A stretch of 48,872 nucleotides of DNA from Methyloversatilis universalis (GCA_020723665.1 DYIL01000024.1:1-48872), one strand, 5' to 3'; positions 1 through 10,028 are shown, numbered from the stretch's first letter. Program-made: numbers and translations. Notes: generated from the letters alone by a model not told the origin.

Positions 1-100
1 CCAACGGGGACAGTGCGGCGTGATTGGGTTGGGTGAGGGCCTTTTGGATCCAACAGTCGCTCTGTTCGCTTTTCCCACCGGAAACTCAACCAGAGCTTCC
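1..100. repeat. End of dispersed repeat family R1 (cut by window edge)
   Basis: These first 100 bases match 45341-45440 over their whole length with about a dozen mismatches, including the shared stretch GAGGGCCTTTTGGATCCAAC. Both end in CAGAGCTTCC, which is one terminal inverted repeat of the R1 element described at 45158-45440. The left part of this copy lies outside the window. Bases 101-180, between it and nudF, show nothing recognisable. Confidence 0.75.
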
Positions 101-180
101 TTAACGCTTAATTCCGAACGAGATACGCTTCTTAAACGCGAGGAAAGCGCTACGACACGAGCGCCGCCAACGTAAGAACT

Positions 181-786
181 CTATCCATAGCTTGCTCTTA
201 AGTGGTCCCGATTCAACGCGAGCCACTGAAGGGCAATGATGGGAATAGCCGCTTGAATTCGCCCCTGCTCAAGCCACTCCATTGCCTGATCGAAGCCTAC
301 CACGCGAGCCAGTATATCTTCGTGTTCCTCGCCAAGCCCATGAACTCCACCCACCCCTCGGGAATCGACGATTCCGCAAAACAGCGTGATTTTCTCGGAA
401 CATCCGCCGGGCGTCGGAAAAAATTCGGCTATACGAAGCAAACGGCGAATTTGACAACCGGCCTCCTCGCTGGCTTCACGGTGAGCGACGTCTTCGGGGC
501 TTTCTCCATCCTCGAAAACACCCGCCACAACCTCGATCAGCCAAGGATCCTTATTTACAAACATGGCTCCGACTCGGAATTGCTCGATGAGCACCACCTG
601 ATCGGCCACAGGATCATAGGGAATCACCGCAACGCTCTTGCCACGATGAAACAATTCTCGATCCAAAGGCTCGCTCCAACCACCACGAAACAAGGTGTGC
701 TTGAGGCGGACGCGCGACAAACTGAAGAAACCGGAGTAGATCGGTTCATCCTCTATCAATTCGAATGCTTTCTCGATTTCCTTCAT
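181..786 (-). CDS. nudF: ADP-ribose pyrophosphatase (Nudix hydrolase)
   Basis: Predicted 201-residue Nudix hydrolase that would split ADP-ribose into AMP and ribose 5-phosphate in the cytoplasm. A complete Nudix box runs from Gly89 to Cys111 and includes REASEEAG, which carries the metal-binding glutamates. The preceding EVVAG and the later proline-rich FFPTPGG stretch are typical of the ADP-ribose branch. The frame is open back to 849, but that start would overlap the end of sppA by about 50 bases. The ATG at 786 (MKEIEKAF) lies 13 bases after the sppA stop and fits family N-termini, so it is preferred, although no strong Shine-Dalgarno is visible. The substrate is inferred from family resemblance. 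Confidence 0.85.
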   Translation of the reverse strand: MKEIEKAFELIEDEPIYSGFFSLSRVRLKHTLFRGGWSEPLDRELFHRGKSVAVIPYDPVADQVVLIEQFRVGAMFVNKDPWLIEVVAGVFEDGESPEDVAHREASEEAGCQIRRLLRIAEFFPTPGGCSEKITLFCGIVDSRGVGGVHGLGEEHEDILARVVGFDQAMEWLEQGRIQAAIPIIALQWLALNRDHLRASYG

Positions 787-799
787 AAAAAACGCCGAT

Positions 800-1780
800 T
801 TAGTGCAGACCGGGTTCGGCCAAGACGGCACTGCGCAACATATGGCCAAAGGCCGTACCGATACGGCTCGTGAGGCGAGACCATAGGTTTTCCTCCGGCG
901 TGTAGTTGACCATATCCTTGGCGCCTATTACTGTCTCTGCCACGGAGCGCACATCTCCAAACCCGTCCACCAATCCGAGCTCGATGCCCTCGGCCCCGGT
1001 CCAGACCAGACCCGAATACAGTTCGGAAGCATTTTCTTTTAAGCGTCCGGCCCGCCCTTGCCGAACTGCATCGATAAATTGTCTGTGAATGGCGTTGAGC
1101 ACCGATTGGATATGCTCTTTCGCCACCGGGTCCACGGGCGAAAAAGGATCGAGAATTGCTTTGTGCTCACCAGCTGTCAACACTCTGCGCTCTATGCCAA
1201 GCTTGTTAATTGCTTCCACGAATCCAAAGCTATCCATGATCACACCGATCGATCCGACGATACTCGACTGGTTGACGAAGATCTTGTCGGCAGCGGATGC
1301 AATGTAATAACCACCGGAAGTACACATGTCCGCGACCACGGCATAAATCGGGAGTTCCGGCTTAAGCTTTTTTATCCGTCGAATCTCCTCATAGACATAA
1401 GCCGACTGGACCGGGCTTCCGCCTGGCGTATTCATGCGCAAAATGATTCCCTTAGCACCGGCGGCATCCGCGGCAGCCCTAAGTCCTTCTATAATCGCAT
1501 CGGCGTTGGCCTTTTCCCCGGCGGCGATCATACCGGCCACGTCGACCACCGCGGTATGGTCCTTCGTCCCCCTACTCCGCTGCTCCGAGATCGGTTCCGC
1601 AACCAGCCAAAGCGCGACACCTAAGTAGGCCAGCATTAGAAGCTTGAAAAATATTCCCCAGCGTCTTGCCCGCCGCTGCTCAATGAGCGACGCCAACAGG
1701 ACTTTTTCCAAGGTCTCGCGTTCCCATGCCACCCCTTTTTTCACCCCGTTCTGACTTTCGTTTACGTCGTGTTGGTCCAT
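800..1780 (-). CDS. sppA: Signal peptide peptidase SppA, short form
   Basis: A 326-residue inner-membrane serine protease that degrades signal peptides left after secretion. One membrane anchor spans about residues 41-62 (WGIFFKLLMLAYLG...), followed by a periplasmic protease domain. The Ser/Lys dyad is visible as Ser155 in CTSGGYYIASAAD and Lys207 in GEHKAILDPF. Their 52-residue spacing equals that of the Bacillus subtilis enzyme (Ser147/Lys199). At about half the length of E. coli SppA it belongs to the single-domain class. It is transcribed with nudF, which starts 13 bases downstream. The HAD gene lies 54 bases upstream. Confidence 0.93.
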   Translation of the reverse strand: MDQHDVNESQNGVKKGVAWERETLEKVLLASLIEQRRARRWGIFFKLLMLAYLGVALWLVAEPISEQRSRGTKDHTAVVDVAGMIAAGEKANADAIIEGLRAAADAAGAKGIILRMNTPGGSPVQSAYVYEEIRRIKKLKPELPIYAVVADMCTSGGYYIASAADKIFVNQSSIVGSIGVIMDSFGFVEAINKLGIERRVLTAGEHKAILDPFSPVDPVAKEHIQSVLNAIHRQFIDAVRQGRAGRLKENASELYSGLVWTGAEGIELGLVDGFGDVRSVAETVIGAKDMVNYTPEENLWSRLTSRIGTAFGHMLRSAVLAEPGLH

Positions 1781-1834
1781 AGCGTCTTCTCGGTCAATAT
1801 CACTCGCCTCGGTTCCAAAACCGAAATCGATTCC

Positions 1835-2485
1835 TCAATTCAGAAACCCTAGAAGGTCGGCGGTCCGCTCTATACATACGAGAGGACTCAACTCACTCAG
1901 CTCTATCAAATCGTTCGCGCCGCACCCCACACCTACCGCAGGCACCCCGGCGTTGCGGGCCATGCGAAGATCATGAAGTGAATCGCCCACCAGCAAAGTC
2001 CTGTCTACGCCGACCCCGAGTTCGGACATCAGTTGCAGGAGCATTTCCGGGTTGGGCTTGGATGCCGTTTCGTCCGCGCAGCGAGTTGAATGAAACAGAT
2101 TTTCTGTGCCAGTTGCAGCAAGCGCACGGTCGAGTCCGGACCGTGTCTTTCCGGTAGCGACGGCCAGGCGGTAGCCGCGCTCCCTGAGTTCCGTCAACAT
2201 GTCGAACACTCCGGCAAACAACCCGTCCGCACTGATCGTCTTGCGACTGTAATAAAGCCGATAGCTTTCGGCTAAGCGAAACGCCATTTCGGCAGGATAC
2301 TCGGGAAATAGAGCCTCCATCGCCTCATTCAATCCCAGGCCGATGACAGACCTAGCCATCTGATCGGACGGCACCGGAAGACCACAGTCCAATGCCGCCC
2401 GTTTCAAGCACTCCACGATCCAACCCACCGAGTCGAACAGCGTGCCATCCCAATCGAAAACCAAAAGGTCGAATTGACCCTTCAT
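1835..2485 (-). CDS. HAD-family hydrolase, phosphoglycolate phosphatase-like
   Basis: A 216-residue haloacid-dehalogenase phosphatase. Motif I is DWDGT (nucleophile Asp11, acid Asp13), motif II is in VATGKT, the motif III lysine is in SKPNPEM, and motif IV is GDSLHDL. A helical cap lies between motifs I and II, as in Gph/GmhB-like enzymes. The ATG at 2485 overlaps the rluC stop as ATGA, indicating translational coupling. An upstream ATG at 2512 would overlap rluC by 31 bases and is less likely. Linkage of such a phosphatase to rluC is common in gammaproteobacteria. The substrate may be 2-phosphoglycolate or another small phosphate ester and cannot be fixed from sequence. Confidence 0.85.
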   Translation of the reverse strand: MKGQFDLLVFDWDGTLFDSVGWIVECLKRAALDCGLPVPSDQMARSVIGLGLNEAMEALFPEYPAEMAFRLAESYRLYYSRKTISADGLFAGVFDMLTELRERGYRLAVATGKTRSGLDRALAATGTENLFHSTRCADETASKPNPEMLLQLMSELGVGVDRTLLVGDSLHDLRMARNAGVPAVGVGCGANDLIELSELSPLVCIERTADLLGFLN

Positions 2486-3432
2486 CGCGGCAATCCTTTC
2501 AGGAAGTCGCAAAGGTCCCGATCGAGCGGCGCTCTCACCTTGATCGACTTTCCCGTACGTGGGTGACGGAAAACGGCCTCCAGAGCATGAAGGAAAAGAC
2601 GCTTTAAACCGCGCTGACGAAAGTCCCGATTGACCTTATCGTCGCCGTACCGCTCGTCGCCGACAATCGGATGTCCCATTGAACGGGCGTGAACGCGAAT
2701 TTGATGGGTTCGCCCGGTCACCGGGTAGGCCTCGACCAGCGTAGAGTCGGCGTAGCGTTCCTTTCTCCGGAACTCGGTAACCGCCGGCTTCCCATCCCGT
2801 GCTACCTTAACCAGCCGTTCGCCGCTCTGGAGAACGTTCTTTTTAAGCGGCGCATCAACCATCCATCGGGCTCTGGTCCACGCGCCGGCAAGTAGGGCGA
2901 GATAAACTTTTTTGACTTCGTCGTTGCGAAATTGCTCGTGCAGGGTTCGCAGGGCGCTAGGCTTTTTCGCGATCAGCAAACAGCCGGACGTGTCTCGATC
3001 CAACCGATGCACGAGTTCCAAAAACCGCGTCTGTGAACGGATTCCCCGCAGACTTTCGATTACACCGAAACGCAAACCGCTACCACCGTGCACCGCCATT
3101 CCTGCGGGCTTATTAAGAACCAGGAGGTCGTCGTCTTCGTATAAAATACGAGGCTCCAAGCTGGCTCGCACAAAAGCCTCAGGGACCCTCTCAGGATCGC
3201 GAATCGTCAGCCTAACCGGCGGAACACGGATCAAATCCCCGACATTGAGCCGTTCTTGCGCCTGAATGCGTCCGCCGTTGCGGCGGACTTCGCCGGTGCG
3301 CAGAATTCTATAGATATGGCCTTTCGGCACGCCTTTAAGGCGTGTGAACAGGAAGTTGTCGATCCGCTGCCCCGCGCTCTCCTCGTCGACTTCTATCCAT
3401 TTGACGGCAGCGCCGTTCACTGCTTGTTTCAT
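2482..3432 (-). CDS. rluC: 23S rRNA pseudouridine synthase RluC
   Basis: A 316-residue RluA-family synthase, predicted to convert uridines 955, 2504 and 2580 of 23S rRNA to pseudouridine. An S4 RNA-binding domain covers about residues 18-75 (QRIDNFLFTRL...). The catalytic domain has HRLDRDTSG with catalytic Asp145, and a conserved C-terminal RTHQIRVH motif. Length fits RluC. The gene is divergent from rne, the same arrangement as in E. coli, which supports RluC rather than RluD or RluA. Its start ATG at 3432 is followed downstream by the ATGA-coupled HAD gene. Confidence 0.92.
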   Translation of the reverse strand: MKQAVNGAAVKWIEVDEESAGQRIDNFLFTRLKGVPKGHIYRILRTGEVRRNGGRIQAQERLNVGDLIRVPPVRLTIRDPERVPEAFVRASLEPRILYEDDDLLVLNKPAGMAVHGGSGLRFGVIESLRGIRSQTRFLELVHRLDRDTSGCLLIAKKPSALRTLHEQFRNDEVKKVYLALLAGAWTRARWMVDAPLKKNVLQSGERLVKVARDGKPAVTEFRRKERYADSTLVEAYPVTGRTHQIRVHARSMGHPIVGDERYGDDKVNRDFRQRGLKRLFLHALEAVFRHPRTGKSIKVRAPLDRDLCDFLKGLPR

Positions 3433-4103
3433 GACGACATGATATCAGCTTTAGCTGGCTAAATTGATGACTCTTCTTAAGATTGTTATAGTTAACTTAC
3501 GGTTGCCAACAACCGAATGCCAAGTAGTTATCCAGCTTTGGTAGCCCGTGAAGCGCTGAACGGCCAGGACTCGAAGGCCCATAAGAATGCCTACAAAGCG
3601 ATCTTCCTCAGGGTTACCTGGCTCCGGGACGGAAAACCAATAGGTTTCGCGGTTCGAGGGGGCGTCGGGCATGATCGGGGGAAAGCGACTTGATCTTCGA
3701 GAGAGTTGGTCGGTTTGACCGCCTACACGTCAGCTGCCTCAGTCCATCTCTGGCCTTTATCTGACCCCACTGAGAACCGTTTATTGAACGGAACTATTTA
3801 TTGGCGACAGACAGAACATTGTTTAACGGGTCAAATTGACATATAGGGCAATTTGATCGGAAAAAACGACAACAGCAGGGTTTTTTTCGCTCGACCCATG
3901 ACGAGCGAGCATCGCGTTACCTGAAGAAATGGAAATCCCGCCTCCGGTTGAGGCAGGGCATCTCTCTCGGCGTCGAAAGTTGGTTTTTCAGCGCATTAAG
4001 CGCATTCATGTCAATTAAGAACTCATTTTGACTGATAAGAAAAATGGCTGCTGCATGAAACCGCTTGCCCGCTTCTTCGGGGAACCGCTAAAGGACCAGC
4101 CGA
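3433..4103 (+). promoter_or_regulatory. rluC-rne intergenic region with long rne leader
   Basis: There are 671 bases between two divergent genes and no convincing gene. In E. coli rne has a 361-nt leader through which RNase E controls its own mRNA. A similar role is inferred here from length and position only. Visible structure: an 8-base inverted repeat TCAAATTG/CAATTTGA (3831-3838, 3849-3856) that overlaps a weak -10-like TATAGG (3842), with TTGTTT 17 bases upstream; and a hairpin at about 3937-3958 with stem GCCTC/GAGGC flanked by CCC/GGG. The transcription start is not determined. Confidence 0.4.
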
Positions 4104-6686
4104 ATGAGAAGAATGTTAATCAACGCCACCCAACCCGAGGAACTCCGGGTTGCACTGGTGGACGGACAAAAACTTTACGACTTTGATATAGAAATCCCTT
4201 CCAAAGAACAGAAAAAGGCCAATATCTACAAAGGCGTCATCACACGAATCGAACCCAGTCTCGAGGCAGCCTTCGTCAATTACGGCGCTGAGCGTCACGG
4301 TTTTCTGCCGTTCAAGGAAATCACGCCGAATTATTTCGGCCAGCCCATGGATGAGGAGTTTTCCCGCCGCGATATCAAGGATTTGATCAAGGAAGGCCAG
4401 GAGGTCATCGTTCAGATCGAGAAGGAAGAACGCGGAAGCAAAGGTGCGGCGTTAACAACCTATGTTAGCCTGGCCGGCAGTTACTTGGTCCTGATGCCCA
4501 ACAATCCTCGCGCCGGCGGCATTTCTCGGCGTATCGAAGGCGACATTCGCTCCGATATGCGCGAGGTCATGAGCCAGCTCGAAATTCCCGAAGGCATGGG
4601 CCTGATCGTGCGGACCGCCGGAGGCGGCAAATCGGCCGAAGAACTGCAATGGGATCTCAACTATCTCTTGCAACTTTGGGAGGCTATCGACCGTTCGGCA
4701 AAGGAAAAGCCCGCTCCTTTCCTGATTTTTCAGGAAAGCAACGTGATCATTCGCGCCCTGAGGGATCATCTGCGGAGCGACATCGACGAAATCCTGATTG
4801 ACGATGCTGCCACTTTCAAGCTGGTGCGCAGTTTCTTGCAACAGGTCATGCCGCAGTTCATCCAAAAGGCAAAGCTGTATCAAGATACGGTTCCGCTATT
4901 CAGCCGGTATCAGATCGAAAGCCAGATCGAGACGGCCTACAGCCGCGAAGTCCCCTTGCCGTCTGGCGGAGCCATCGTCATCGATCACAGCGAAGCTCTT
5001 ACCGCAATCGATATCAACTCCGCTCGTGCGACCAAAGGTGGCGATATCGAAGAAACCGCTCTGAATACGAATTTGGAAGCCGCCGACGAAATCGCGCGAC
5101 AGCTCAGGCTCCGGGATTTAGGCGGTTTGTTTGTCATCGACTTCATAGATATGATGGCGGCGCGCAATCAACGCGCCGTAGAAAACCGGCTGCGCGAGGC
5201 TATTAAGGCGGATCGCGCCCGCATTCAAATCGGCCGAATTTCGCGCTTCGGCCTACTGGAAATGTCCCGCCAGCGCCTCCGCCCGTCCTTGGGCGAATCC
5301 AGCCTGCTCACCTGCCCCCGATGCAACGGACAAGGTTCCGTTAGAAGCGTACAGTCCCTAACCCTTTCGGTGCTGCGGATCATCGAAGAAGAGGCAATGA
5401 AAAAAAACACCGAGAAGGTTATCGCCCATCTGCCCATCGACTCGGCGACGTACCTGCTTAACGAGAAGCGCGCGGCCGTCGCGGACATCGAAAAGCGTCA
5501 CCAAGTCAGCGTTATCGTAGTGCCCAGCAAACATCTAGAGACGCCGGCGTACGAAATCCAGCGTGTGCGAAGCACCGGCACGGAGGAGGAAAGCGAAAGA
5601 AAACCGAGTTATCAGATGCTCCGGTCGGCTGAATCCGAACTTCCACGTTTCACGCGAGAACCCGCGTCAATCAGTACGGAACCGGCCGTCAAAGAATTTT
5701 TGCCCAGTCACCCCGCTCCGATCTCTGGGGCCGGCAAACAGGCCGCAGGAGGCTTCATCAAGCGATTCTGGTCGATTCTGACCGGAACCAAGGTCGAAGA
5801 GGAAGCGGAACGAGGAAGCCAAAAGCCTAAGCCGATACTCTCGCAGGCCGCTCAGCCGCGGCCTTATCGCATCGCCGATTTCAAGCAGCGTCAAACTCCT
5901 GCTGGTGGAGAAATAGTCGAAGCCCGGGAGCCCGATGCCCGGGTGACTGTTCCCGAGAAGCAGGAATTTGGCAACGGCGACCGCCGTACCCGAGACCAGT
6001 CCAGGCGCGCAGGATCGCGTAGAAGGCGCTCTAGAAGGGGCGAGTCCGGCTTAGCGCGCGGTCAACAAAACCAGCCGAAAGACTTTGTCCAGGAGAAAAC
6101 CGAGGAAATCCACCTGCCGACGGATGAGCGCCCGACAATCAGTTATGGATCGACAAACGAAGAACGTAACCAAGCCATCATGCCTCTGCCGGCACCCGAC
6201 GCCGCGACTTCAGCCGTAATCGAACTGACCGGCACATCGCAGGAGCAAGAAGAAAACCTCGAAGCGCCGGTCGTCTACTTACCGCGGCCTGTGACACGGG
6301 AAGAGACTCCAGCCGAGCAGGGGGACGTGAGATCAATCAGCGTGCCCGCCATCGGGGCCTTTGAGCTCGAGTCATCTTCGGAGCATAGAGACGAAGCCGA
6401 AATGGAAGATTCGAATCTCGAAGTCAGAAAATCACCCCGCCGGTCTTTAGCCAAACGTCGGGGGCGAGGCAGAAGGGACAAGAGATTCATAGCCAAACGT
6501 ATCGAATCCGGCGAAGGACAAGATGCCGCCGCCCAGGAAGATCGCCACGAAGCAAGTGAAAACGCTTCGTCGGCCAACGATACCCGTTACCCCGACGAAT
6601 ACCAGCCGACTGAAGCAAGCCGGACCCCCACCGCCGTCATCGCACCAGACAAGTCAAGCGTGGAAAACGGCACGGAGCAAGATTGA
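4104..6686 (+). CDS. rne: Ribonuclease E
   Basis: An 860-residue endoribonuclease, the core of the RNA degradosome, which cuts AU-rich single-stranded RNA and matures rRNA and tRNA. The N-terminal half keeps E. coli numbering: S1 domain about 35-120, catalytic Asp303 ([10 protein letters not shown]) and Asp346 (VIDFIDM), and the zinc-link cysteines Cys404 and Cys407 (CPRC). The scaffold half is about 200 residues shorter than in E. coli. It is acidic and disordered-looking, with arginine-rich patches near residues 625-652 and 790-800 that could bind RNA. The start [10 protein letters not shown] aligns with the E. coli start. It is a single gene, convergent with recN. Confidence 0.97.
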   Translation: MRRMLINATQPEELRVALVDGQKLYDFDIEIPSKEQKKANIYKGVITRIEPSLEAAFVNYGAERHGFLPFKEITPNYFGQPMDEEFSRRDIKDLIKEGQEVIVQIEKEERGSKGAALTTYVSLAGSYLVLMPNNPRAGGISRRIEGDIRSDMREVMSQLEIPEGMGLIVRTAGGGKSAEELQWDLNYLLQLWEAIDRSAKEKPAPFLIFQESNVIIRALRDHLRSDIDEILIDDAATFKLVRSFLQQVMPQFIQKAKLYQDTVPLFSRYQIESQIETAYSREVPLPSGGAIVIDHSEALTAIDINSARATKGGDIEETALNTNLEAADEIARQLRLRDLGGLFVIDFIDMMAARNQRAVENRLREAIKADRARIQIGRISRFGLLEMSRQRLRPSLGESSLLTCPRCNGQGSVRSVQSLTLSVLRIIEEEAMKKNTEKVIAHLPIDSATYLLNEKRAAVADIEKRHQVSVIVVPSKHLETPAYEIQRVRSTGTEEESERKPSYQMLRSAESELPRFTREPASISTEPAVKEFLPSHPAPISGAGKQAAGGFIKRFWSILTGTKVEEEAERGSQKPKPILSQAAQPRPYRIADFKQRQTPAGGEIVEAREPDARVTVPEKQEFGNGDRRTRDQSRRAGSRRRRSRRGESGLARGQQNQPKDFVQEKTEEIHLPTDERPTISYGSTNEERNQAIMPLPAPDAATSAVIELTGTSQEQEENLEAPVVYLPRPVTREETPAEQGDVRSISVPAIGAFELESSSEHRDEAEMEDSNLEVRKSPRRSLAKRRGRGRRDKRFIAKRIESGEGQDAAAQEDRHEASENASSANDTRYPDEYQPTEASRTPTAVIAPDKSSVENGTEQD

Positions 6687-6712
6687 TTCTCGAGAACTAA
6701 ATAGCCTCTTGC

Positions 6713-6743
6713 GATAGGTCGGGCAGATCACCCCCGGCCTATC
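6713..6743. terminator. Hairpin between convergent rne and recN
   Basis: An 11-base stem GATAGGTCGGG/CCCGGCCTATC with one G-U pair (6713-6723 and 6733-6743) lies 27 bases after the rne stop and 92 bases after the recN stop on the other strand. No long T-run follows in either direction, so it may be a bidirectional or weak terminator or an mRNA 3'-end stabiliser. Confidence 0.5.
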
Positions 6744-6835
6744 ACCTGTTCAACTGGCGTGTTGCGTGACCCCAAAGCCGTTGACGTACTCGGAACGGAG
6801 TTGACAGACCGCTCTCAACCGGACTTCGGCCGCGC

Positions 6836-8524
6836 TCATACCTCCAACTCGCTTTGTAAATGGCTGTCCAACATCTCCTCGGCATGCGCCAAGGTTTGCG
6901 CTGTAACCCGGATTCCACCGAGCATACGCGCGATTTCCCGCTTCCTGTCTTCACGAGACAGCTTCCGGACACCCGATTGTGTAATGCCATCGGCGTTGAC
7001 CTTTTCCACTAACAAATGGCAATGGCCCTGGGCAGCCACCTGGGGCAAATGAGTCACGCAAAATACCTGCCTCCCGAGCCCAAGCGCACGCAGCTTCTGA
7101 CCGACAATCTCGGCTACTCGTCCGCCGATTCCCGTATCCACCTCGTCGAAGATCAGGCTTGGAATAGTCTTGGAATCGGTCGCCGCCACCTGAATCGCTA
7201 AACTGATGCGTGACAACTCGCCGCCAGAGGCGACTTTGGCTAAAGGACGCGGCGGCACCCCTGGGTTGGCGCTTACCAAGAACTCGACCTGATCCAAACC
7301 GAAGGGAGTTGGCTCTTTCCCGCTCTCGACGCTTACTTCCACCAGAAATTGACCTTGCGGCATACCCAATTCCCGGATCACCTCCGAAATGCGTGACTGC
7401 AACACGCCTGCGGCCGCTTTTCGACGTTGGGACAACGCATCGGCGACTTTCTGATAGTCTGCAAGAATCTGCCGAAGGTCCGATTGCAAGGCTTCGATTC
7501 TTTCAGATCCGTGAGCGATACCGCTCAATTCCGAGCGTAACGAATCGAGCAGTTCAGGCAATTCTTCCGGCCGCACCTGGTGCTTTCGGGCCAGACGATG
7601 GACATCGCCGAGGCGCTGCTCAAGCCACTCCAGACGACCGGGGTCCGCCTCGACCCGATCGAGCTGACGGCGAAGTTGCAGCGCCGCTTCCTTGACTTGC
7701 ACCTGCGCTTCGTTTAAGAGAACCGTTGTTTCCTCCAGTTCCGGAGCCAACCGATTTAAGTCCGATAAGGCATGGATGGCTTGCGCCAATTGCGCATTGA
7801 CCGAACGGCTTTCGTCTTCGTAGAGGAGTTCGAGCTGCGCCTGACCGGTGCTGAGGATTTTGCCAACGTTGGCGAGGAGGGTATGTTCTTCGATCAGCGC
7901 CGCATAGTCGAGACCGGAAATCTCATGCTGTTCCAGCTCGTCGATTTGGTAACGCAACAGATCTTCGCGAGCGGCTTGATCCCGAGCGGAACCAGCGAGT
8001 TTTTCCAGTTCCGCCCGGGTGCGCCGCCAACGCTCATAAAGATTACCCGCCCGGATCAGCAGCGCTTCGTTCCCGGCCGCCTCGTCCAATAGTCGGCGTT
8101 GTTCCGCGGCCTTCAGAAGATGTACATGGGCGTGTTGACCGTGTATCTCAACCAGACTGGAACCCAATTCCTGTAGGGCTTGCAAGGTGACCGGGCGACC
8201 ATTGATGAAAGCCTTGGAGCGGCCGTCCTGACTGATCACCCGCCGTACCAGACACTCACCGTCCTCGGACAACTCATTTTCTTCGAGCCAGCGGAGCGCA
8301 TCCGGCGCGTCCTCAAGGCCGAACGTAAGGCTGATTTCAGCACGGGGAGCCCCGGGGCGGATAAATCCGGAGTCGGCTCGATCCCCCAGAGCCAGCCCCA
8401 GCGCCGTCAAAAGAATCGATTTTCCGGCGCCGGTCTCGCCTGTCAGCACGGTCAAGCCCTGCTCGAATTCAACATCGAGCGATCGAACAACAGCCAAATC
8501 TCGGATGCTGAGATGGACGAGCAT
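6836..8524 (-). CDS. recN: DNA repair protein RecN
   Basis: A 562-residue SMC-like ATPase that acts in recombinational repair of double-strand breaks. Walker A GETGAGKS lies at residues 29-36. A long coiled-coil region occupies about 150-370 and is rich in Glu, Leu and Arg. The signature motif SGGELSR and Walker B (LIFDEVDTGIGG) are in the C-terminal half. Length is normal for RecN. It starts 2 bases after the nadK stop, so the two are co-transcribed, as in many gammaproteobacteria. No LexA box is obvious directly before it, as expected if transcription starts before nadK. Confidence 0.95.
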   Translation of the reverse strand: MLVHLSIRDLAVVRSLDVEFEQGLTVLTGETGAGKSILLTALGLALGDRADSGFIRPGAPRAEISLTFGLEDAPDALRWLEENELSEDGECLVRRVISQDGRSKAFINGRPVTLQALQELGSSLVEIHGQHAHVHLLKAAEQRRLLDEAAGNEALLIRAGNLYERWRRTRAELEKLAGSARDQAAREDLLRYQIDELEQHEISGLDYAALIEEHTLLANVGKILSTGQAQLELLYEDESRSVNAQLAQAIHALSDLNRLAPELEETTVLLNEAQVQVKEAALQLRRQLDRVEADPGRLEWLEQRLGDVHRLARKHQVRPEELPELLDSLRSELSGIAHGSERIEALQSDLRQILADYQKVADALSQRRKAAAGVLQSRISEVIRELGMPQGQFLVEVSVESGKEPTPFGLDQVEFLVSANPGVPPRPLAKVASGGELSRISLAIQVAATDSKTIPSLIFDEVDTGIGGRVAEIVGQKLRALGLGRQVFCVTHLPQVAAQGHCHLLVEKVNADGITQSGVRKLSREDRKREIARMLGGIRVTAQTLAHAEEMLDSHLQSELEV

Positions 8525-8526
8525 AA

Positions 8527-9411
8527 TCAGCTTCTATAACCCGAACTCCAGTTGAGCTTCGCTCTAAGGATCTCGAAAAAATCGTAATCCAGCGGATGAA
8601 GTATGCGAAAAGCCTCAGGCTCCCTTCGAATCTCGATCCTGTGGTTGATTTCGACGCCGGGAATCGACACGTTGTCGCAAACGACCTGAACTTTCGACTG
8701 CTTGCTGGGCCGAAACGCAATTTCGACGACACTGTCGTCGGCCACGACGATAGGACGATTGGTCAAGGTATGCGGGTTGACCGGTGCCAATACGATGGCT
8801 TTAAGCGTAGGATGCAGAATCGGCCCTCCGGCAGAGAGCGCGTAAGCGGTCGAACCTGTGGGAGTCGATACGATCAGCCCGTCGGAGCGTTGTGAATTCA
8901 GAAAGACTCCGTTGATCGACGTCTCGATCTCAATCATGCTCGCAGCGTTCCAGCTATGGACAACCACTTCGTTGACCGCAGTCTGCTCGTGGATCACCCG
9001 ACCGCCGCGAAAGATCGTCGCGCGAAGCAAGAAGCGTTCATCGGCGCTATATCGGCCGTCAAGGATTTCATCCAGTTTAGCCCCCGCATCCGACGGTGAA
9101 ATGTCGACCAGAAATCCCAGTCGCCCCAGATTGATCCCGATCAGCGGGATGCCGAACTGCACCAGAACACGCGCAGCCGATAGCAGTGTGCCATCGCCCC
9201 CCACGACGATCGCGAGGTCGCAACGCTGCCCCACTTCGGCGACAGTGCACGTTTCCGGTGACAATTCCGCCACGAAATGGGCGCAGTCCCTTTCCACCCA
9301 AACGCACAGCCCTCTCCGGACAAGATACCGATAAACTCCAGAAAGGGTTTCGGCAATGCGTGGTGCATCGGGCTTCCCGATCAAGGCTACGTTCCGGAAA
9401 ATAGACGACAT
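8527..9411 (-). CDS. nadK: NAD kinase
   Basis: A 294-residue ATP-dependent NAD kinase that makes NADP in the cytoplasm. The diagnostic GGDGT motif is at residues 71-75, followed by NLGRLGFLVD and the glycine-rich STPTGSTAYALSAGG that binds NAD. Length and motif order are typical of bacterial NadK. It lies upstream of recN with a 2-base gap. Bacterioferritin lies 60 bases further upstream on the same strand. Confidence 0.95.
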   Translation of the reverse strand: MSSIFRNVALIGKPDAPRIAETLSGVYRYLVRRGLCVWVERDCAHFVAELSPETCTVAEVGQRCDLAIVVGGDGTLLSAARVLVQFGIPLIGINLGRLGFLVDISPSDAGAKLDEILDGRYSADERFLLRATIFRGGRVIHEQTAVNEVVVHSWNAASMIEIETSINGVFLNSQRSDGLIVSTPTGSTAYALSAGGPILHPTLKAIVLAPVNPHTLTNRPIVVADDSVVEIAFRPSKQSKVQVVCDNVSIPGVEINHRIEIRREPEAFRILHPLDYDFFEILRAKLNWSSGYRS

Positions 9412-9471
9412 AGGTTCTCTAAGCAGCGATTTTCCGGCGTACCTGTAAACCCGGCCAGCCCGTACCGCGAC

Positions 9472-9936
9472 TTACATTTGAGACTGCAAGTAGTTCTGCA
9501 GACCGACTTTTTGAATCAGTTCCACTTGAGTCTCAAGCCAGTCGATATGCTCTTCCTGGTCTTCGAGTATCTCTTCCAGAAGATCGCGGGATACGTAGTC
9601 TCCGGCTTTTTCGCAGGATTCGATAGCTTCCCGCAGCAAAGACGTGCTTTGAAGTTCCAATTGAAGGTCACAACCGAGCATCTCTTCCGGGTTCTCTCCT
9701 ATCTTCAAATGTCCCAAATCCTGTAAATTCGGAAGTCCCTCAAGAAACAGAATACGCTCAATCAGCTTGTCGGCACGCTTCATCTTGCCGATAGATTCAT
9801 CGTACTCGCGGTGGTTGAGCTTGCTCAACCCCCAGTTCTTATACATTCTCGCGTGAAGAAAATACTGGTTGATGCCTATCAGTTCGTTGCCGAGCACGCG
9901 ATTGAGATAGTCGATGGCCGTCGAATCGCCTTGCAT
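9472..9936 (-). CDS. bfr: Bacterioferritin subunit lacking part of the ferroxidase centre
   Basis: A 154-residue subunit of the 24-mer iron-storage shell, aligning without gaps to E. coli Bfr over almost its whole length. The haem ligand Met52 is kept (in KMKRADKL). Of the six ferroxidase ligands, Glu18, Glu94 and His130 remain, but Glu51 is Lys, His54 is Arg and Glu127 is Gln; codons 51, 52 and 54 were checked in the DNA. It therefore cannot form a normal di-iron site and probably pairs with a catalytic Bfr subunit encoded elsewhere, as in two-subunit bacterioferritins. The start ATG has a GGAG-type Shine-Dalgarno. No bacterioferritin-associated ferredoxin (bfd) gene is adjacent. Confidence 0.93.
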   Translation of the reverse strand: MQGDSTAIDYLNRVLGNELIGINQYFLHARMYKNWGLSKLNHREYDESIGKMKRADKLIERILFLEGLPNLQDLGHLKIGENPEEMLGCDLQLELQSTSLLREAIESCEKAGDYVSRDLLEEILEDQEEHIDWLETQVELIQKVGLQNYLQSQM

Positions 9937-10028
9937 GATTCTCTCCTTGGATACCGAAGCGTCTGCCTACCAATTTCGATTACACCTTAATTATTAGACG
10001 TCGTTTTCGGCGATATGGTATGAGCTTC

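Noticed and set aside
3451..3672. 73-codon minus-strand frame 18 bases before rluC
   Set aside because: Operon-like spacing, but no Shine-Dalgarno, no recognisable family, and it lies in the rne-rluC promoter region.
3836..3864. TTGACA as -35 of an rne promoter
   Set aside because: The hexamer is perfect, but no -10-like sequence lies 16-18 bases downstream (GGAAAA there).
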